In this document: piece after piece, positions 47,487 through 63,400 of the stretch
Layout of the letters: every line of letters begins with the position of its first letter
Numbering within the stretch: position 1 is the first letter of the stretch
Assembly: GCA_040954595.2 (NCBI GenBank)
Contig: CM082578.2
Location: 15,376,001-15,440,000, forward strand
DNA length: 64,000 nt
From: Balanoglossus misakiensis
Taxonomy: Eukaryota > Hemichordata
Direction of reading: 5' to 3'
Position numbers and translations under genes: made by a program
The notes under the pieces: model-generated
The model's database searches: none
What the model was told of the DNA's origin: nothing
The model's input: the letters and a program-made list of their open reading frames with translations, nothing else

Positions 47487-49651
47487 ATGGATGGACAGAA
47501 GAGGACATCGTATGCCGTCGGCAGCCGAAACCACACAGCCGTGGTTGCAATTCTTTTGGCATTGTTTGCTTTGAGCTGTAACATCTTGACGATTGTTTGG
47601 CTTTCCGAGATGAAAGTAAGAGTTAGCGAAATGGTAAGTAAGTTGTTTGATCATACTTGGCTATGAAACAACGCGTGACGATACCTTCTTTAGACACTGT
47701 TTGCTTTGGGCTGTAAGGCCGTGATGATTGTTTGACTATCCTAAAGTGAAAGAGATCTGGTAAGATGGTAAGCGTAGTACTTATCAAATCTTTTACTGTA
47801 CGGTTATGGAAAACATTCTGAACATACATCTTTCAGTGCGAATGGTATTTATCAGGCATACGGCTTAACCTTTACAGAAATTGACGTGTAGGATCGAAGA
47901 AGGCATTCTTGAAAATATATTGCTCGGACGGATTGTATTGCTTACGTGGCATAGGGTGGGCAATGTGATACCCACAAAGTGACAAGAGAAATATTTCCGA
48001 GGTTGTTGCAGCTGTTTTGTTGTGTCAAGTAAAATAAGCCAGCCAATATATGTTACTGTAAAGCTAAGTCACCGCAAATGCGAATAGCTAAAAGCACGAT
48101 GCCGCTCGCACGGGTCGATAGCTCGACTATAGTCTCCTCAGCGGAGAACAAAGAGACTTTGGCAGGCGAAGATGAATATACTAGAAATACTTGGCCAAAA
48201 ACTGACCTCAACTACTGAATACATTGTTTACTTGAATACAGGAAAAACTCGTGAAATTCACACAGGATTCGGAGAATATTCGCTTAGCCAAACGTGATGT
48301 CACTGACAGCACAGAAGGAAGGGGTATGTATAACTGTTGTGCTTTGGAGATCAAAACTTTGGTCTTTGTCTATGGTGCGGAGACCGACAGGTTTCAACGC
48401 GTACTGTGATATGGGATCCCTTCAATCGATTCAGTGGAATATTGTCTTAACCATCATGCAACTACTGTACAATAGACTTTTGGCAGCCATGCTTTGATAT
48501 TGGTTATGACAGTTTCATTTCTTTCCATCGAAGTTGCCAACCCGTGTGGCATCATAGGAATATCTGGACCAGCTGGCGCTCCCGGGCCGGTAGGACCACG
48601 TGGGTTACCTGGAGTCATAGGGCCACCGGGTTTGCAAGGTCCTGCAGGTAGAGATGGCAGAGATGGCTTGCCGGGTGAGCAGGGAAGTCTAGGTCCTGTA
48701 GGAGAGTCGGGGCCAAGAGGAAATGCCGGTCCGAGGGGAGAAAACGGAGACCAAGGAATACGTGGGAAGGCTGGACCAGGTAAGACGTTCAAGTGTGTCC
48801 TCCTGTGTCTCATTAGACTATATAAGAAAAAAAGTGTAGAAATGATGATTTCACCATGATATCATAAAACACATAATCTGTTCCACTCCCCAGCTGGACT
48901 GCGTGGACCACCAGGAACCCCTGGTCTTCCAGGGCCAACAGCACCACCTGTCGACGTTCCAGAAATCGTAGAAAACGTCCGCAATGGAGTCCGAAATGAC
49001 ACAGGCACGGTGTATGTACGATGGGGAAGGAAGACATGTCCCTCTACGGCGGAACTCGTTTACGATGGTATGTAGATTAAAAGTCTCTCTCTTAAAATTA
49101 CTTCAGATGTCACTGGCATTATGTAAAATCACTGCCTTCACTTTATACACGATCGACCGTGCTTTATTACAGGTGTAATCGGTGGTAGTCATTATACTCA
49201 TACCGGCAGCGGTGCTGACTATCAGTGTCTACCTCTAAACCCAATCTACGACAGCCCTCATGCTGGGTATCAAGACCCGGGTCTTATGTACGGCACAGAG
49301 TACGAAACCAGCACGTTTCCTGCCCTGTCGGCTCTCCATGATTCCGATCCAGTGTGTGCAGTATGCCGCGTGAAATCTCGCAGCACTTTGCTGATGGTCC
49401 CGGCGCGTAACGAATGTCCATCCCCGGATTGGACCAGAGAGTACTACGGTTATCTCATGTCCGCGCACCACACCCATAAACGCTCTCAATACGTGTGCGT
49501 TGATCGCAATCCAGAGGCAAGACCTAACAGCGGCAGTAACAAAGACGGGGCTCTGCTGTATCCTGTTGAAGGAAGGTGCGATGCTGGATCTTTGCCGTGT
49601 GATATTTATACTTCGGGACACGAATTAACATGTGCGGTCTGTACGATTTGA
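47487..49651 (+). CDS. Membrane-anchored short-chain collagen (spongin/C4-like) protein
   Basis: Five exons give 375 aa: 47487-47633, 48242-48323, 48534-48779, 48894-49067 and 49173-49651. The N-terminus has a short basic cytosolic part and a hydrophobic segment at about 18-39, with no signal peptidase-type site, so a type II membrane topology is likely. A charged stretch (40-76) that could form a coiled coil ends in the dibasic LAKR (64-67), a possible shedding site. Then come 31 uninterrupted Gly-X-Y triplets (about 82-174). The C-terminal Cys/His-rich domain has ten cysteines, two CAVC motifs and SHYTHTGSGADYQCLP, the type seen in sponge short-chain collagens and many invertebrate homologues. 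Partners and function are unknown; a matrix or cell-surface role is likely. The exon 3 acceptor could lie 21 bases earlier, also in frame. The second ATG at 47491 is out of frame. Confidence 0.88.
47696..47767 (+). pseudogene. Decayed duplicate of the collagen gene's first exon (3' half)
   Basis: This stretch in intron 1 resembles exon 1 bases 47561-47633: CTGTTTGCTTTGGGCTGTAA against TTGTTTGCTTTGAGCTGTAA, and GATGATTGTTTGACTATCC against GACGATTGTTTGGCTTTCC, ending in the same ATGGTAAG splice donor. The offset is about 135 bases. It has an in-frame TGA and a small deletion, so it no longer encodes the membrane segment. Tandem exon duplication followed by decay is the simplest explanation. Confidence 0.65.
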
Positions 49652-49860
49652 TTTGGCGTACTTCAAATGAGAGTACCATAACTTTCTTTTATTCTTTATG
49701 GGTGCTCTCCATAAGTTATAACCGGCATACCTTTCCTTGTCTTTAAAATTCATTAAGTTCATACACAAGAAAACAAAATGTTATTGTTTACACAAAATTA
49801 ATAGCTTTTGGCAATGTTTTCAAAGCCCAATTGACATAATTATGTCAACTTCTGTGAATG

Positions 49861-49866
49861 TTTATT
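49861..49866 (-). promoter_or_regulatory. Polyadenylation signal AATAAA of METAP2 (minus strand)
   Basis: TTTATT on the plus strand, about 490 bases beyond the METAP2 stop codon. A second copy at 49688-49693 is an alternative. Confidence 0.4.
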
Positions 49867-50199
49867 TTGAACTACATGTATATGTCGAGACTGGTACTTA
49901 ACTCGTAACACAAAGGGGGGGGGGGCTATCTAAAAGTATTTTGGGAGGACTTCGTTGAATTTTCATAGGCTTGCCCAAGAACAGTTTCAAATTTTGGACA
50001 GCCAGGTTTTTACAAAACATAACTATGACAGTAACCACTGTTGAATCCACATCCTGGTACTCCACACACCTGACCAGTACATCCCAACCCGGGTGAGAGG
50101 AATGGAATTTAGAGAAATGAATTTTGGGCTGTCACTTTGAAGAAAAAAATGCATGGAAATTCATCATCTGAATGCTCTTTTCAGAGTGGAAACAAGCGT

Positions 50200-50234
50200 G
50201 AATGAATGAATGAATGAATGAATGAATGAATGAA
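50200..50234. repeat. GAAT tetranucleotide microsatellite
   Basis: About eight uninterrupted GAAT units. Confidence 0.95.
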
Positions 50235-50353
50235 GAAAACATAATGGATGTCTCTGGTTGAAACCTGCAAGTTCCTTGAGTCTTGCCCAGGTGCTGTGAG
50301 TTGGTCTTGTGCGTGTCTTCTCTCATGGAACCATCAGAATAATTATGCGAACT

Positions 50354-53704
<3,351 letters not shown>

Positions 53705-56329
53705 ATTTGATGATCACAATCTCGCACAACTTCATTTCCAGAGGGCGCGCTAACCAGACGATTGACCAAGAAAAACGCAAAAGAGCTGTTCACTCGTAAG
53801 AGATGGGATGCTATATCTGAATACTTTGGGAGTTGTGATTAATTTGAGCGCTATCTAACAGTCTATTCGTGTCTATATGTGATTGCCTGTGGAAATGACA
53901 TCATTGGTAATATCCCCATCAACTCACATACAGCTGATCGTCGACTGAAACTTGACATATGTGCTTGCTTCTGAGACGATACGAATACCCGAGTACACTA
54001 GTGCAGATCAGTGTGATCTTGTACCGTGTGGTTGCTATCAAGGTCGTGATAGCGCTTTCTGACTGAGCTGAAGTTAATGTGCTTTAAACTGTTCTAACCT
54101 GGACCTCGCCATGTTTCCGAAGAGTGTTTAATATCAATCACATGCACGGTGAGTATGTTGTAATCTGTTGCCATAGTATCAACGCCAGGGGTGGCTCGAA
54201 TCAATCGTGAAGAAAATGTGAATGCGGATATGTACACAGTTTCACTGACGTGTCGCATGTATTGGTCAACTCAGGGAATTCGATACTCTGATGAGTGAAT
54301 ATATATTTCAGTCTGTTTAGTTTAGTGCAGTTAAGACAGTCTGGCAAGAAAGCCCCAGTAAAAATCCATTTAGGGCATGTAGAGTTAGCAATAGAGTTAA
54401 CAAATATGTGCACCATTTATTGGTATATTCTGTTGATCTGTAACAAGAATTATGGTCCAAGAATATTCACTGTCAGGCAGCGTGGCTGTCAGTAAGGAGA
54501 CAAAAATAACACTTTACTTTGTTGTACTGGCTAGTAGGGTACCAGTATTAACATGAACAACCCACTAGACCATTTGGTGGGATATTTTTGGAACAGAGTA
54601 CAGTGGAAGTAGTGTCAGAAAGGTCTTTAGTAAAGTGATGTATTGAACAAACAGCTACATGCAGTGGTAGCATAGTAGTGAAATCGGGAACAGTACCATA
54701 TTGTACAGAGCAGGTATGAAGTCAAGTTCATTTCTTTAGGCCAATTGCATCTCTCAGTCTAGTGTTACACATCGCACACTCTCACATTAACCATACATTA
54801 ACCATATTGATAGTTTTTGGTGTCTGCTTTATCGAAGGAAATGATAATTTCAACTAGGGATTTTATAATCTTTTTTCTCATAGAAAGATGTGTTCATAGC
54901 CATTTTCATGTGTTGTATTGTCAATACCACTCTTAGTTATAATCACAAAATCAGCATGCAGCTTTTGAAATGAGACAGGCATTCAGACAAGAATGGGTGA
55001 TTCGATGGCCATTGTGTGGCCATTAATAGTTCAATATTTTTAGATTTTTTATCTTCACAGCCAGAGAGTAGGCGGCAAATGGCCTCACAAAGCAGAGGTG
55101 TTCTATCACATTTTAGTTTATTTTTTTTTAAATTTATAATAACACCATTGATGTTTTGTTCATTACTAACTGTATGACATCACCTTAAAATTTATATTTT
55201 ACTTAACTTACATGTATTTAGTAAATTTCTTTTCCAGCTAGCAGGCAGTGTACTTTCAAAGGGCCTGCCTCCAATTCAGACAATAGTGTAGACAAATAAA
55301 TGGGGGATTTGACAGGGTGTGTCATGAAAGTACTTGTCCATGTATAGGCCTGAAAGGGTGGTGTCCCTTGTATGAGAGTGTCTTCAATACCATTCAGGGA
55401 TTCATAACAAAGAATAAAAACAAAGAAGATAGGCTGTAGCTCTTTAAAAAATGATAGCCCCAGGGTATGTAGGGCATTTGCCAAAGTTCATTAGACTGAC
55501 ATCCAATTTCCTGAAGTGGGTGGGTTGCTGCATAATATCTTCCTGATTAATAATACTATTTAATTAAAAATTCATAGTATTTTAAAACCAGAGGGAAAAC
55601 TATCATGATACAACAGCTCTGATGACAGTTATGACATTATACTACTTTTTTAACGTCAGATTTTTGAAATAGAAAGTTGCAATTATTATAGGTTCCTTTT
55701 TATCAACCACACCTTTTCCATAGAGTTAAATGTTCTAGCACACTGTATATCAAAGTATGGAGGGCACCATGCATATAATTTCCGACCCCATATGGTATGT
55801 GGTAATACTTTCTGCATACATGAATGGCCATTTCTGCCTGGGTATGTCCATGCAATTCTCCATGTATGGCATATTGTATTTGCTTTCCACATGAAAGCAA
55901 TCAGATAAAGAAATATAGGATCAGGGGGGCTGAAATGATTAAATCTCTTGATTATAAAAGTATGTATATGTGGTAGTAGTCATGATTCAATTTTCACCAT
56001 GAGTGATACATAAATACTTCTTGCAGCTTACTGTAGTGCTGTATAGTTGGAGAAATTCATATTGTTTTTTGTCTTGGTATTTCTATCAAGTACATCCTGA
56101 GTACATGTACAGTGCAAGATCACAGACTGTTTTAAAAAGCTGCTGACAGAATGAAGAGATAAATCCTGTCGTGTTTTATTGGTATTAATTTACCATATAA
56201 CGCTGTCAAGTGTTATATAGTAAATTAATATTACAAATCATACAGTAGCATTGAGAAGCAATCATTAGCAGTTGATGCATCCACCTAATACCTCTACTTT
56301 GTCTTGTATCCACAGTCTAATACGCTGTC
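53705..56329. other. Divergent region between METAP2 (-) and the sialyltransferase (+)
   Basis: Probably holds both promoters. A GTGAGT at 54149 after CATGCACG is a possible donor of a non-coding first exon of the sialyltransferase, whose coding exon 1 is preceded by an acceptor (GTATCCACAG, ending 56315). A strong hairpin lies at 56184-56229. Nothing else was recognised. Confidence 0.5.
56184..56229. repeat. 18-bp stem inverted repeat with 10-base loop
   Basis: ATTAATTTACCATATAAC (56184-56201) and GTTATATAGTAAATTAAT (56212-56229) pair with one mismatch around GCTGTCAAGT. It lies about 100 bases before the acceptor of the first coding sialyltransferase exon. Confidence 0.85.
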
Positions 56330-58607
56330 ATGAACAGACTTTACAGAAGATTGGCTATTATAGCCGTGCTGACGGTATCAGCTCTGCTAGTTTTCAATTA
56401 CATCGTGATGCCTTCAGACAAAACCAGTAAACATGCACACCTCCGCGATGACCTTCATTGCAATTGGTAAGTTCATTTACACTTTACACATGTTCTTGTA
56501 AGTCACTTGAATGCATATAGTTTCACAAGCATATGTGATTCGAGAAACATATGTTCTGAAGAATTAGTTCTGTTGTCGTAATTAAAAAAATGTTTTGTGT
56601 ATGTTACAGGCCCATATGTACCAGTGTATGTTTTGCTAGGCAATGGTATTCAGTTAAAAAAGTGTGTTATTAATTTTTTCCCCAATTTTCTTTATATACC
56701 ATAGTCACAGTGGACTGACAGATGAAGTGAAAACCCATCTCAGAACAGACAATCACAATAATGAGGTTCCACCACCTTCAGACATCTCCTTCACAGCAGG
56801 CTCTGTGAAAAATGGTTTTGTGAATTTCAAAGAAGGAAGTGCTGAATATACTTTTAGATTGAATTCAAAAATGAAGCAATCAGTAAGTGTTATAGATTTC
56901 AATTTTTGAAGTCAGTCGTTGATTTCCAAATGGTACACATTTTTAAAATACTATTTCAGGCAGAGAATGTACTGAAAAACCTTTCCCTTCTCTCCTGCTT
57001 TCCCTCAGACCTGTCCAACATCACTACAAAAGAAAGTTCTGGAGTCTCCATGGTTTGCTGCAAAGTATCGTCCTGACATTCAGATGTTGGCGGATGAGAA
57101 ATTGTTGAATACGTCTGAGTACGAGCGACTGTTGCCATATTGGATGCCGTTTGGATACAAGTACCATGAAAATATAACAGAAGAAGGTATTAATCAGATT
57201 GTGAAGTGAATGTGTTCCCTTGGGTGGAATGTTATATGTCATTTACTTGGCATTGAAGTTGGTATCATTGTACTGGAAAACAAGAAAAATAACATTTGGC
57301 GTTTCTCTTGTCTTCAGAATTACAGCAGGTCTATACTGAATTTCCGAACACAGAGAGCATATTTAGATTTGAAGACTATGAGAGGCCGCCATGTATCAGT
57401 TGTGCTGTGGTTGGAACTGGGGGAGTTCTGAACGGATCTAATATGGGTAAAGAAATAGACAGCCATGATATGGTCTTCAGGTGCGTGTCATGTCTGTCTT
57501 TCAGCTTAGACTGGAATCTTCACTTCAACATTATATTTATTAGTAATTTATTTGGTAACATTTGTAACATTATTTCAGTTTGCCATTTGGATTATACGAC
57601 TTCCCATTTTGAAATTTGTGATAGAAATTGCTCAATGTGAGTTGAAGCATAAATGCAAGTAACCCATTAGGTATACATCACACTTGAATGTACCAGTTCT
57701 GATCAAATGAGCACAAACTCTTCTTGACGCTACATTATGGTTCAATCACTTTTCAGGGTAAACAACGCAGTCAGGAAAGGCTATGAGAAGGATGTTGGCG
57801 AAAAGTTGACACACTATGTCTTCTTTGACAGATCATTAATATACTCCAAAGGAGGTGATTTACCAAACGACAAGGTGAGATTTGGTTTAAATGGTGACCC
57901 ATTCACTCCTATAATTTGGTATGACCCCATTGGTTTCTGAAAGTTCCTAAAACGTTTTGGGCATAGTGTCTGACATCATAATGTCTTTGTACTGTCTTGT
58001 CTGCCAGAGCTTATAGCATTCTGATGATGTTAATATCTATTTGTTTGATTTGTTCAATAGGGAGTGACATATGTCTTTGTTCCCTGTCGAAAGCAAGATC
58101 TTAATTACATTCTGGTGGTAATTGGCAAGGGCAAATCTAGGAAGCCGGCCAAAATAACCACAACAAGTGACAACATACGAATACTTCATCCAGATTTCGT
58201 CAGATATGTTCATAAAATGTAAGTACATGTACATGAAGTTTGACTGTTTCCTGCAGTGTTTTCTACTCTGTGAATTCAGCGGGAACTATGTTATTGGCAA
58301 TGCCATGTCTTTATGAGACTGATTCAATGTCTTATTATTTTACAGTTGGGAAAACACTACCTCGTTCCGACCGAGTACTGGTGCCATCATGGCGATGACA
58401 GCACTGCATGCTGGATGTGATCACGTGAGCCTCTACGGAATGGGGTTCACTTATCAGTACAGTTCCCATTACTACGACCCAGAGTATGTGAAATATGCAA
58501 ATGTGAAAGGGAGTCATGATTTCAAAAGGGAAATATCGATTTGGGGAAAATTACATCAAGATGGTATTGCTAGGTGGTACAAACGAGACGTAGCCGATTT
58601 TACGTAG
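56330..58607 (+). CDS. ST6GALNAC: ST6GalNAc-type alpha-2,6-sialyltransferase (GT29)
   Basis: Golgi type II enzyme that transfers sialic acid from CMP-Neu5Ac, most likely to O-glycan GalNAc. Seven exons give 397 aa: 56330-56466, 56705-56882, 57009-57186, 57318-57480, 57757-57874, 58061-58218 and 58346-58607. It has a short cytosolic tail, a membrane anchor at about 8-27 and a stem. The catalytic domain has sialylmotif L (about 190-237, [13 protein letters not shown]...[12 protein letters not shown]), motif S (320-342, [16 protein letters not shown]), motif III (His352-Tyr-Tyr) and motif VS (His368-x4-Glu373). The SPWF...YRP and YWMPFGY motifs before motif L point to the ST6GALNAC1/2 branch. 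The member within that branch is uncertain, and acceptor specificity is inferred from the family. The start ATG follows an acceptor at 56315, so a 5' UTR exon lies upstream. Confidence 0.93.
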
Positions 58608-60475
58608 TAGTTGCCTAAGAAGTTTCTTCTGGGACAGATGTTTACTTATATTCAAAAATACACGTCTTTTGCCACACAATATTTTTTTTATACTTTCAGT
58701 GCCATATGAAATCTTTAAAGACAAAAGACTTTTCAGCAGAATGAATTTCCAAATAATTAAATTGAGTACAACTGCAAGACTTATCAAATTATGTTAATGT
58801 TACATTAGATGAATTTTGTTGTTTTATTGATACCAATAGAATTCATAATTCGTTGTCTCTGCATGTGTTTATCAAGTTTAGATACTATTTCATGCAGACC
58901 TTACTCAGACACCAGTGTGTGTAGTCAAGTTTTAAATGCAAATTATGTACTATTGTGATACAGTATTGTATTTATTTCTTTGTCAAGATGAATTCCCAGC
59001 ATATTTTTTGACAAATAAAAAAATGTGACAAGTATATTGACTGTGTTGCTTGTGTTTGAGTAATAATACACCACACACGGCCCTGTGTACTTTGACACAA
59101 TAAGACTTTGCGGTAGTATGCGGCACAAATATTGCATTTTTAAAAAGTCGTTTTCTTTATAATAATAATCTTCTTGCAAAATAATTTGTTTCTTTGGTGA
59201 CACAAATATTTAAAACCTGCATGACATGCGCTACTGCATGTAAATAAGTCTGACAAAACATGGGCAAAAAAATATGAATATCCATGCCATACATTATAAC
59301 CATACGTTTATAGCCAATAGTGATTAAACGTGGCTTATTATAGTCACCGAGATTTTAATGCAGGTTTTACCAAGTTACATGAAAAGATGCACTTACTGTA
59401 AATATTTTGAAAACAAACACTGCATATCCCATACATCGTTGAAAACTCCATATCCATTCAAACAGGTACTCTACTAAACCCAACACATTTGAATACACTT
59501 TCTGTCAATCCCGAGTAAACAGTGACAAGGAAAAACGTCTTGCTTTGTGGAATTCTGGCTTCAACATTACTTTTGTGACAACAAGAATTTTGACTTTACT
59601 GGTAGACTATATTTTAAAAGTGAATGAGTGTAAAGTTCCTTTGGCGCATGAGCTGCACACAATCCCATGACAAGTTTAAAATTGTCAAGTAAATATAATT
59701 TCTTGGACAAGCATAAACTGTATGAATACAAGATGACATAGTTTTTACACTTGACTGGTCCAATTAAAGCTGATTCTGGTATAGATTGTGATGGTATATG
59801 TGAGAAAAACTGACACCTCCAATGTTCACCGGAAAGACAACTGTATGCCATGTAAGCTATCCTGCTTTGTTTCCTCCAATAATCTATGCAGACTTCTTAA
59901 ACAGCTTAGAAATGTCACTCAATGAACCTCCTCAATAACAATGTCATTTGTTGGCTTCACTGAAAGTGACACATACAGACTTATTGCGCCCTTGTTTGAT
60001 ACATTACATAGTCAGCCCACAAACATCAAATTGTAAATGTCATTAGTTGCATATTTACACAAATGGAATAAATGTCACATACTAGTACTGCCAGATCTCT
60101 ATCAATGATTGACAGTGTGTATGTAACTCAATGAGATTCAGCAGTGATTCTGGTCAATGAGACAACCATAATCAGTGATTTGTCTTGTGGTTTCACTATG
60201 ACAAAGTCGAAGATTCATTATTTTTTTCATTTTGCACATCAACATAATCTTGAAAAATTCTCAGACATAATACAATAGTATTGATACTGTAATTATACAT
60301 GTATTTTGGGAAACAAATCAATTGTTTATCATGTCAAGTTTATGCATTTGGCAAGGGTCTGTGCAGCACATTTAAAATCTTATGTGATTAGCAACTCACT
60401 TCGAGTTTCAGCTAATTATTTTTTCTTCTTTGGTCACATTGCACATGGATTTGGTGTTGTATGACCCCATTAGCA
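58608..60475. other. Intergenic region between convergent sialyltransferase and nischarin genes
   Basis: AT-rich, with no coding exon recognised. It should contain the 3' UTRs of both genes. Confidence 0.55.
59014..59019 (+). promoter_or_regulatory. Polyadenylation signal AATAAA of the sialyltransferase
   Basis: Canonical signal about 410 bases after the stop codon. Confidence 0.5.
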
Positions 60476-63400
60476 TCATGTACTTCGATGCACCGGCAAC
60501 TCTTTGCTTGTAAGATTCATCCACTGTTTAGACAGCAATTTCAAAAGTCTATCCCTCTCCTCGACAGTCTGCAACAGGAAGGTCCAGAGAATTTCCTGCC
60601 CATCTATCACTTCGTCAATCGGAGAATCACGGGCGCTGTAGTAATCGCGGCTATCCTCGACGACCACTTCAATTTTCTCGAAAGCCAGCGTGATGAGTGA
60701 TGCAGTGGGACCACTGGTGGCCACTCGTCTGAGATCAACCAGTGGTTTGATCTCTGTGACCTTGTACTGTGGGTTCTCAGGAAGGACCTTGGTGTAGTCG
60801 GGCAGAGGGTAGCTGACGTGATCCTGAATGCACAGCACAACGTGGCTGTTCGTGACAACCAGTGTCCGAGACTCTGATACTGCATCACTGCCTTCGCACA
60901 GTGACACTTGCAACTGGAACAACAAGGAGTACATGAGGATAGTCACATCATCCGCGGCAGACTTATTCTCTTTAGTGCTGTCGACTACAACGAATGTCAG
61001 ATCGCTGACGACTTCTTCACTGGGGTAAACAAAACGCACTTTACTTGGGTGTACAAACTCAAAGTTGTCCTGACCGGACCAGGCTTTGAGAGAGGCCTTG
61101 TAGAGGTCATAGTCTGAGCCGCTTGTCTCCATCTCAGGCGATGGCGTCGAAATGTTGACGAAACACAGCACTGACATCAGCGCGTCCAGGAACGCGTGCG
61201 TTGTCTTGTAGTCCCTGGTGAGACAGGACAGCGTGTTTTGCGAATCAGTTCCGGTCAGCCGGAAACTCTGATCAAACAAGCCACTGAACACCTCTTTGAG
61301 GTTCTTCAGCTGCATGGTGTGGTAGCATCGGACCTGCCCCTGGGTGCTGTCTGGATTCACGTTCATGATGACACCACTGCAGTGGCTTGTGGATTCTGGC
61401 TTCTCTGTTGGCACTGCTGTTCTCCCGACAACGGAGTCGCTATGCATGCGTCTGTGTCCCTTCCATGACTGCAGCAGCAGCTGCCCCGCAGACCGACTCT
61501 TCATCAACTTCACATCCTGATCCGACACAAAATAGATCGCCTTGGAGCTCAACATCACGCAGGATTCCACCTCTTGGGTGGGCAGACAATGCGTGACAAC
61601 TTCGCACCACATTAAAAACTTCAACTCCTCCATGTCTGTGCTGATCTGAGCGACATTTTCATGGAAATACTTCACGATGGCCACGCCCCTCAGCGCAGCC
61701 ATGCCACTCAAAGCCTCAGACAGTCTGCTACTGGCCTTGGAGTTCTGCTCAGAGAGTGCATTCAAGGCATCTTCTGTATACATTCTAGTTGGGTCGATGA
61801 CTGGCTGACTCTGACATGATGTCGGTGCTGCTGTGGGAGGCAACAGTGGTAAATCAAGCTCTGTGCAGCGGATATTCTCTAGACTCCCCGACTTGAACAT
61901 GACCCTGACAGTGGACTGAGCTGACCGCTTCTCTCTGGCCGATGTCATCACCTCGAACAGGGCACCGGGCATCAAGGTATGCAGGCGGTTCTCCAAGTAC
62001 ACCTGGAACTTTCCAGCGACTCCCAACTTCACCGGCATACCACCAAGTGTCGGGCTACCGTCGGACAACTCGACCAACGACTGCAAGAATTCCTTCATCT
62101 GATTGACCGGCATGTTGTCCACATAGTGCTGAAGACTCTGTGTCTGCTCCTTGACGGGTTGGTCGTTCTCCTCCACACTGGTTTCTGCTTCAGAGGTGTC
62201 ACTCTCTCCCTCTGGTGGCTGTCTACACTCTCCATCCATATCAATATCTCCCTCCTCCTCCTCCTCACCATCACACTTGCTGTCACAGTATTCCCCAGGG
62301 GGTATAGGAATCCGTGTCAGCAAGAGATCTTCAATGGGATACTCGTCTGCCTTGCTGTGTTTGGAGATCGCTTCCAACACGCACTGCAGCTGCTGTAGTG
62401 CAGGAGAAAGGCTTTCTATGGAGGCTTCCTTTTCTGTTGAATAGTTGATGTCTGAACTGACTTTTCCATGATTGAAGTCCAATGACCTTAAATAAAAAAA
62501 AATATACATTTAATATACATTAAACTTGACTGGATAATTCATTACTCAATTTTTAGCCTATTAAAATACCCAAATAAAGAATCAAAATTTACATTGACTG
62601 AATCTGAATCTGAACCATACCTGGCTGCAGTTTTCTCCAACACATCCTCTGTCAGACTCTCTATAGGTGAATGACTCATTTTGGTTGACCTTTGACCGTA
62701 CATGTAAGTTGACTCTTCTGTCTTCAAGTTGTGCGGTTTGCTGTCCTGTGGAAATGATGAGCTGGAGGACAGAGACGACTGTTCTTCTCCCGACTGCTGG
62801 ATCTCATTAAGCATGCGTAACCACTGCTCTCCTCCTAAGTTGCGGATGGACTCGATCTGCGACCGGAATTCCCCAGAGGTGGGGCTCGGTTCTGTCACTG
62901 AAAAGAAACCAGAAAGGCAGCAATAAGATAGACCATTCCAGCATTGAGTATACCTTGAGAACAGAGCAACCTTACTTTGTCAAATGGAGCCCTGCAATAG
63001 TTAAATGACCAAGCTGGAACAGCATCAAAAACCTTGGAGAATCAAAAGATTTCACGGTATGGACACTTGAAGGCACTTTCTCCGGTGCTGGCTTTTGCAA
63101 GGGGGAGGTAGGTAGGTTGGAAACGATATTTATGTGTATACGTATACATACTTGATTACCTTGGCCAGTAGATGGTGGAGTTGACCCAGGTGTAGCCTGC
63201 AAACTATTGGGTCGTTGTGTTTCCGCCCCAAGAGAATCAGCATCAGCTATTTCTGCTTCATGGACATGCTTCTGATGAAAATAACACAAAAGTTTAAGCT
63301 GTTCAATTGAATGGCTACAACAGAAAATGAGATTGGAACCAAGATGTGCAACAATTAACAGACAATGGTATTCTTTGTTATGTATTTAACATTCTCATTG

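Larger units (their letters stand above)
49652..50353. other. Intergenic region between convergent collagen and METAP2 genes
   Basis: Shared 3' UTR space. It has TTTATT at 49861-49866, which is AATAAA for METAP2 on the minus strand, a G11 run at 49915-49925 and a GAAT microsatellite at 50200-50234. Confidence 0.55.

Noticed and set aside
50200-50234. GAAT repeats as a possible CRISPR-like or functional array
   Set aside because: A simple tetranucleotide microsatellite in a eukaryotic genome.
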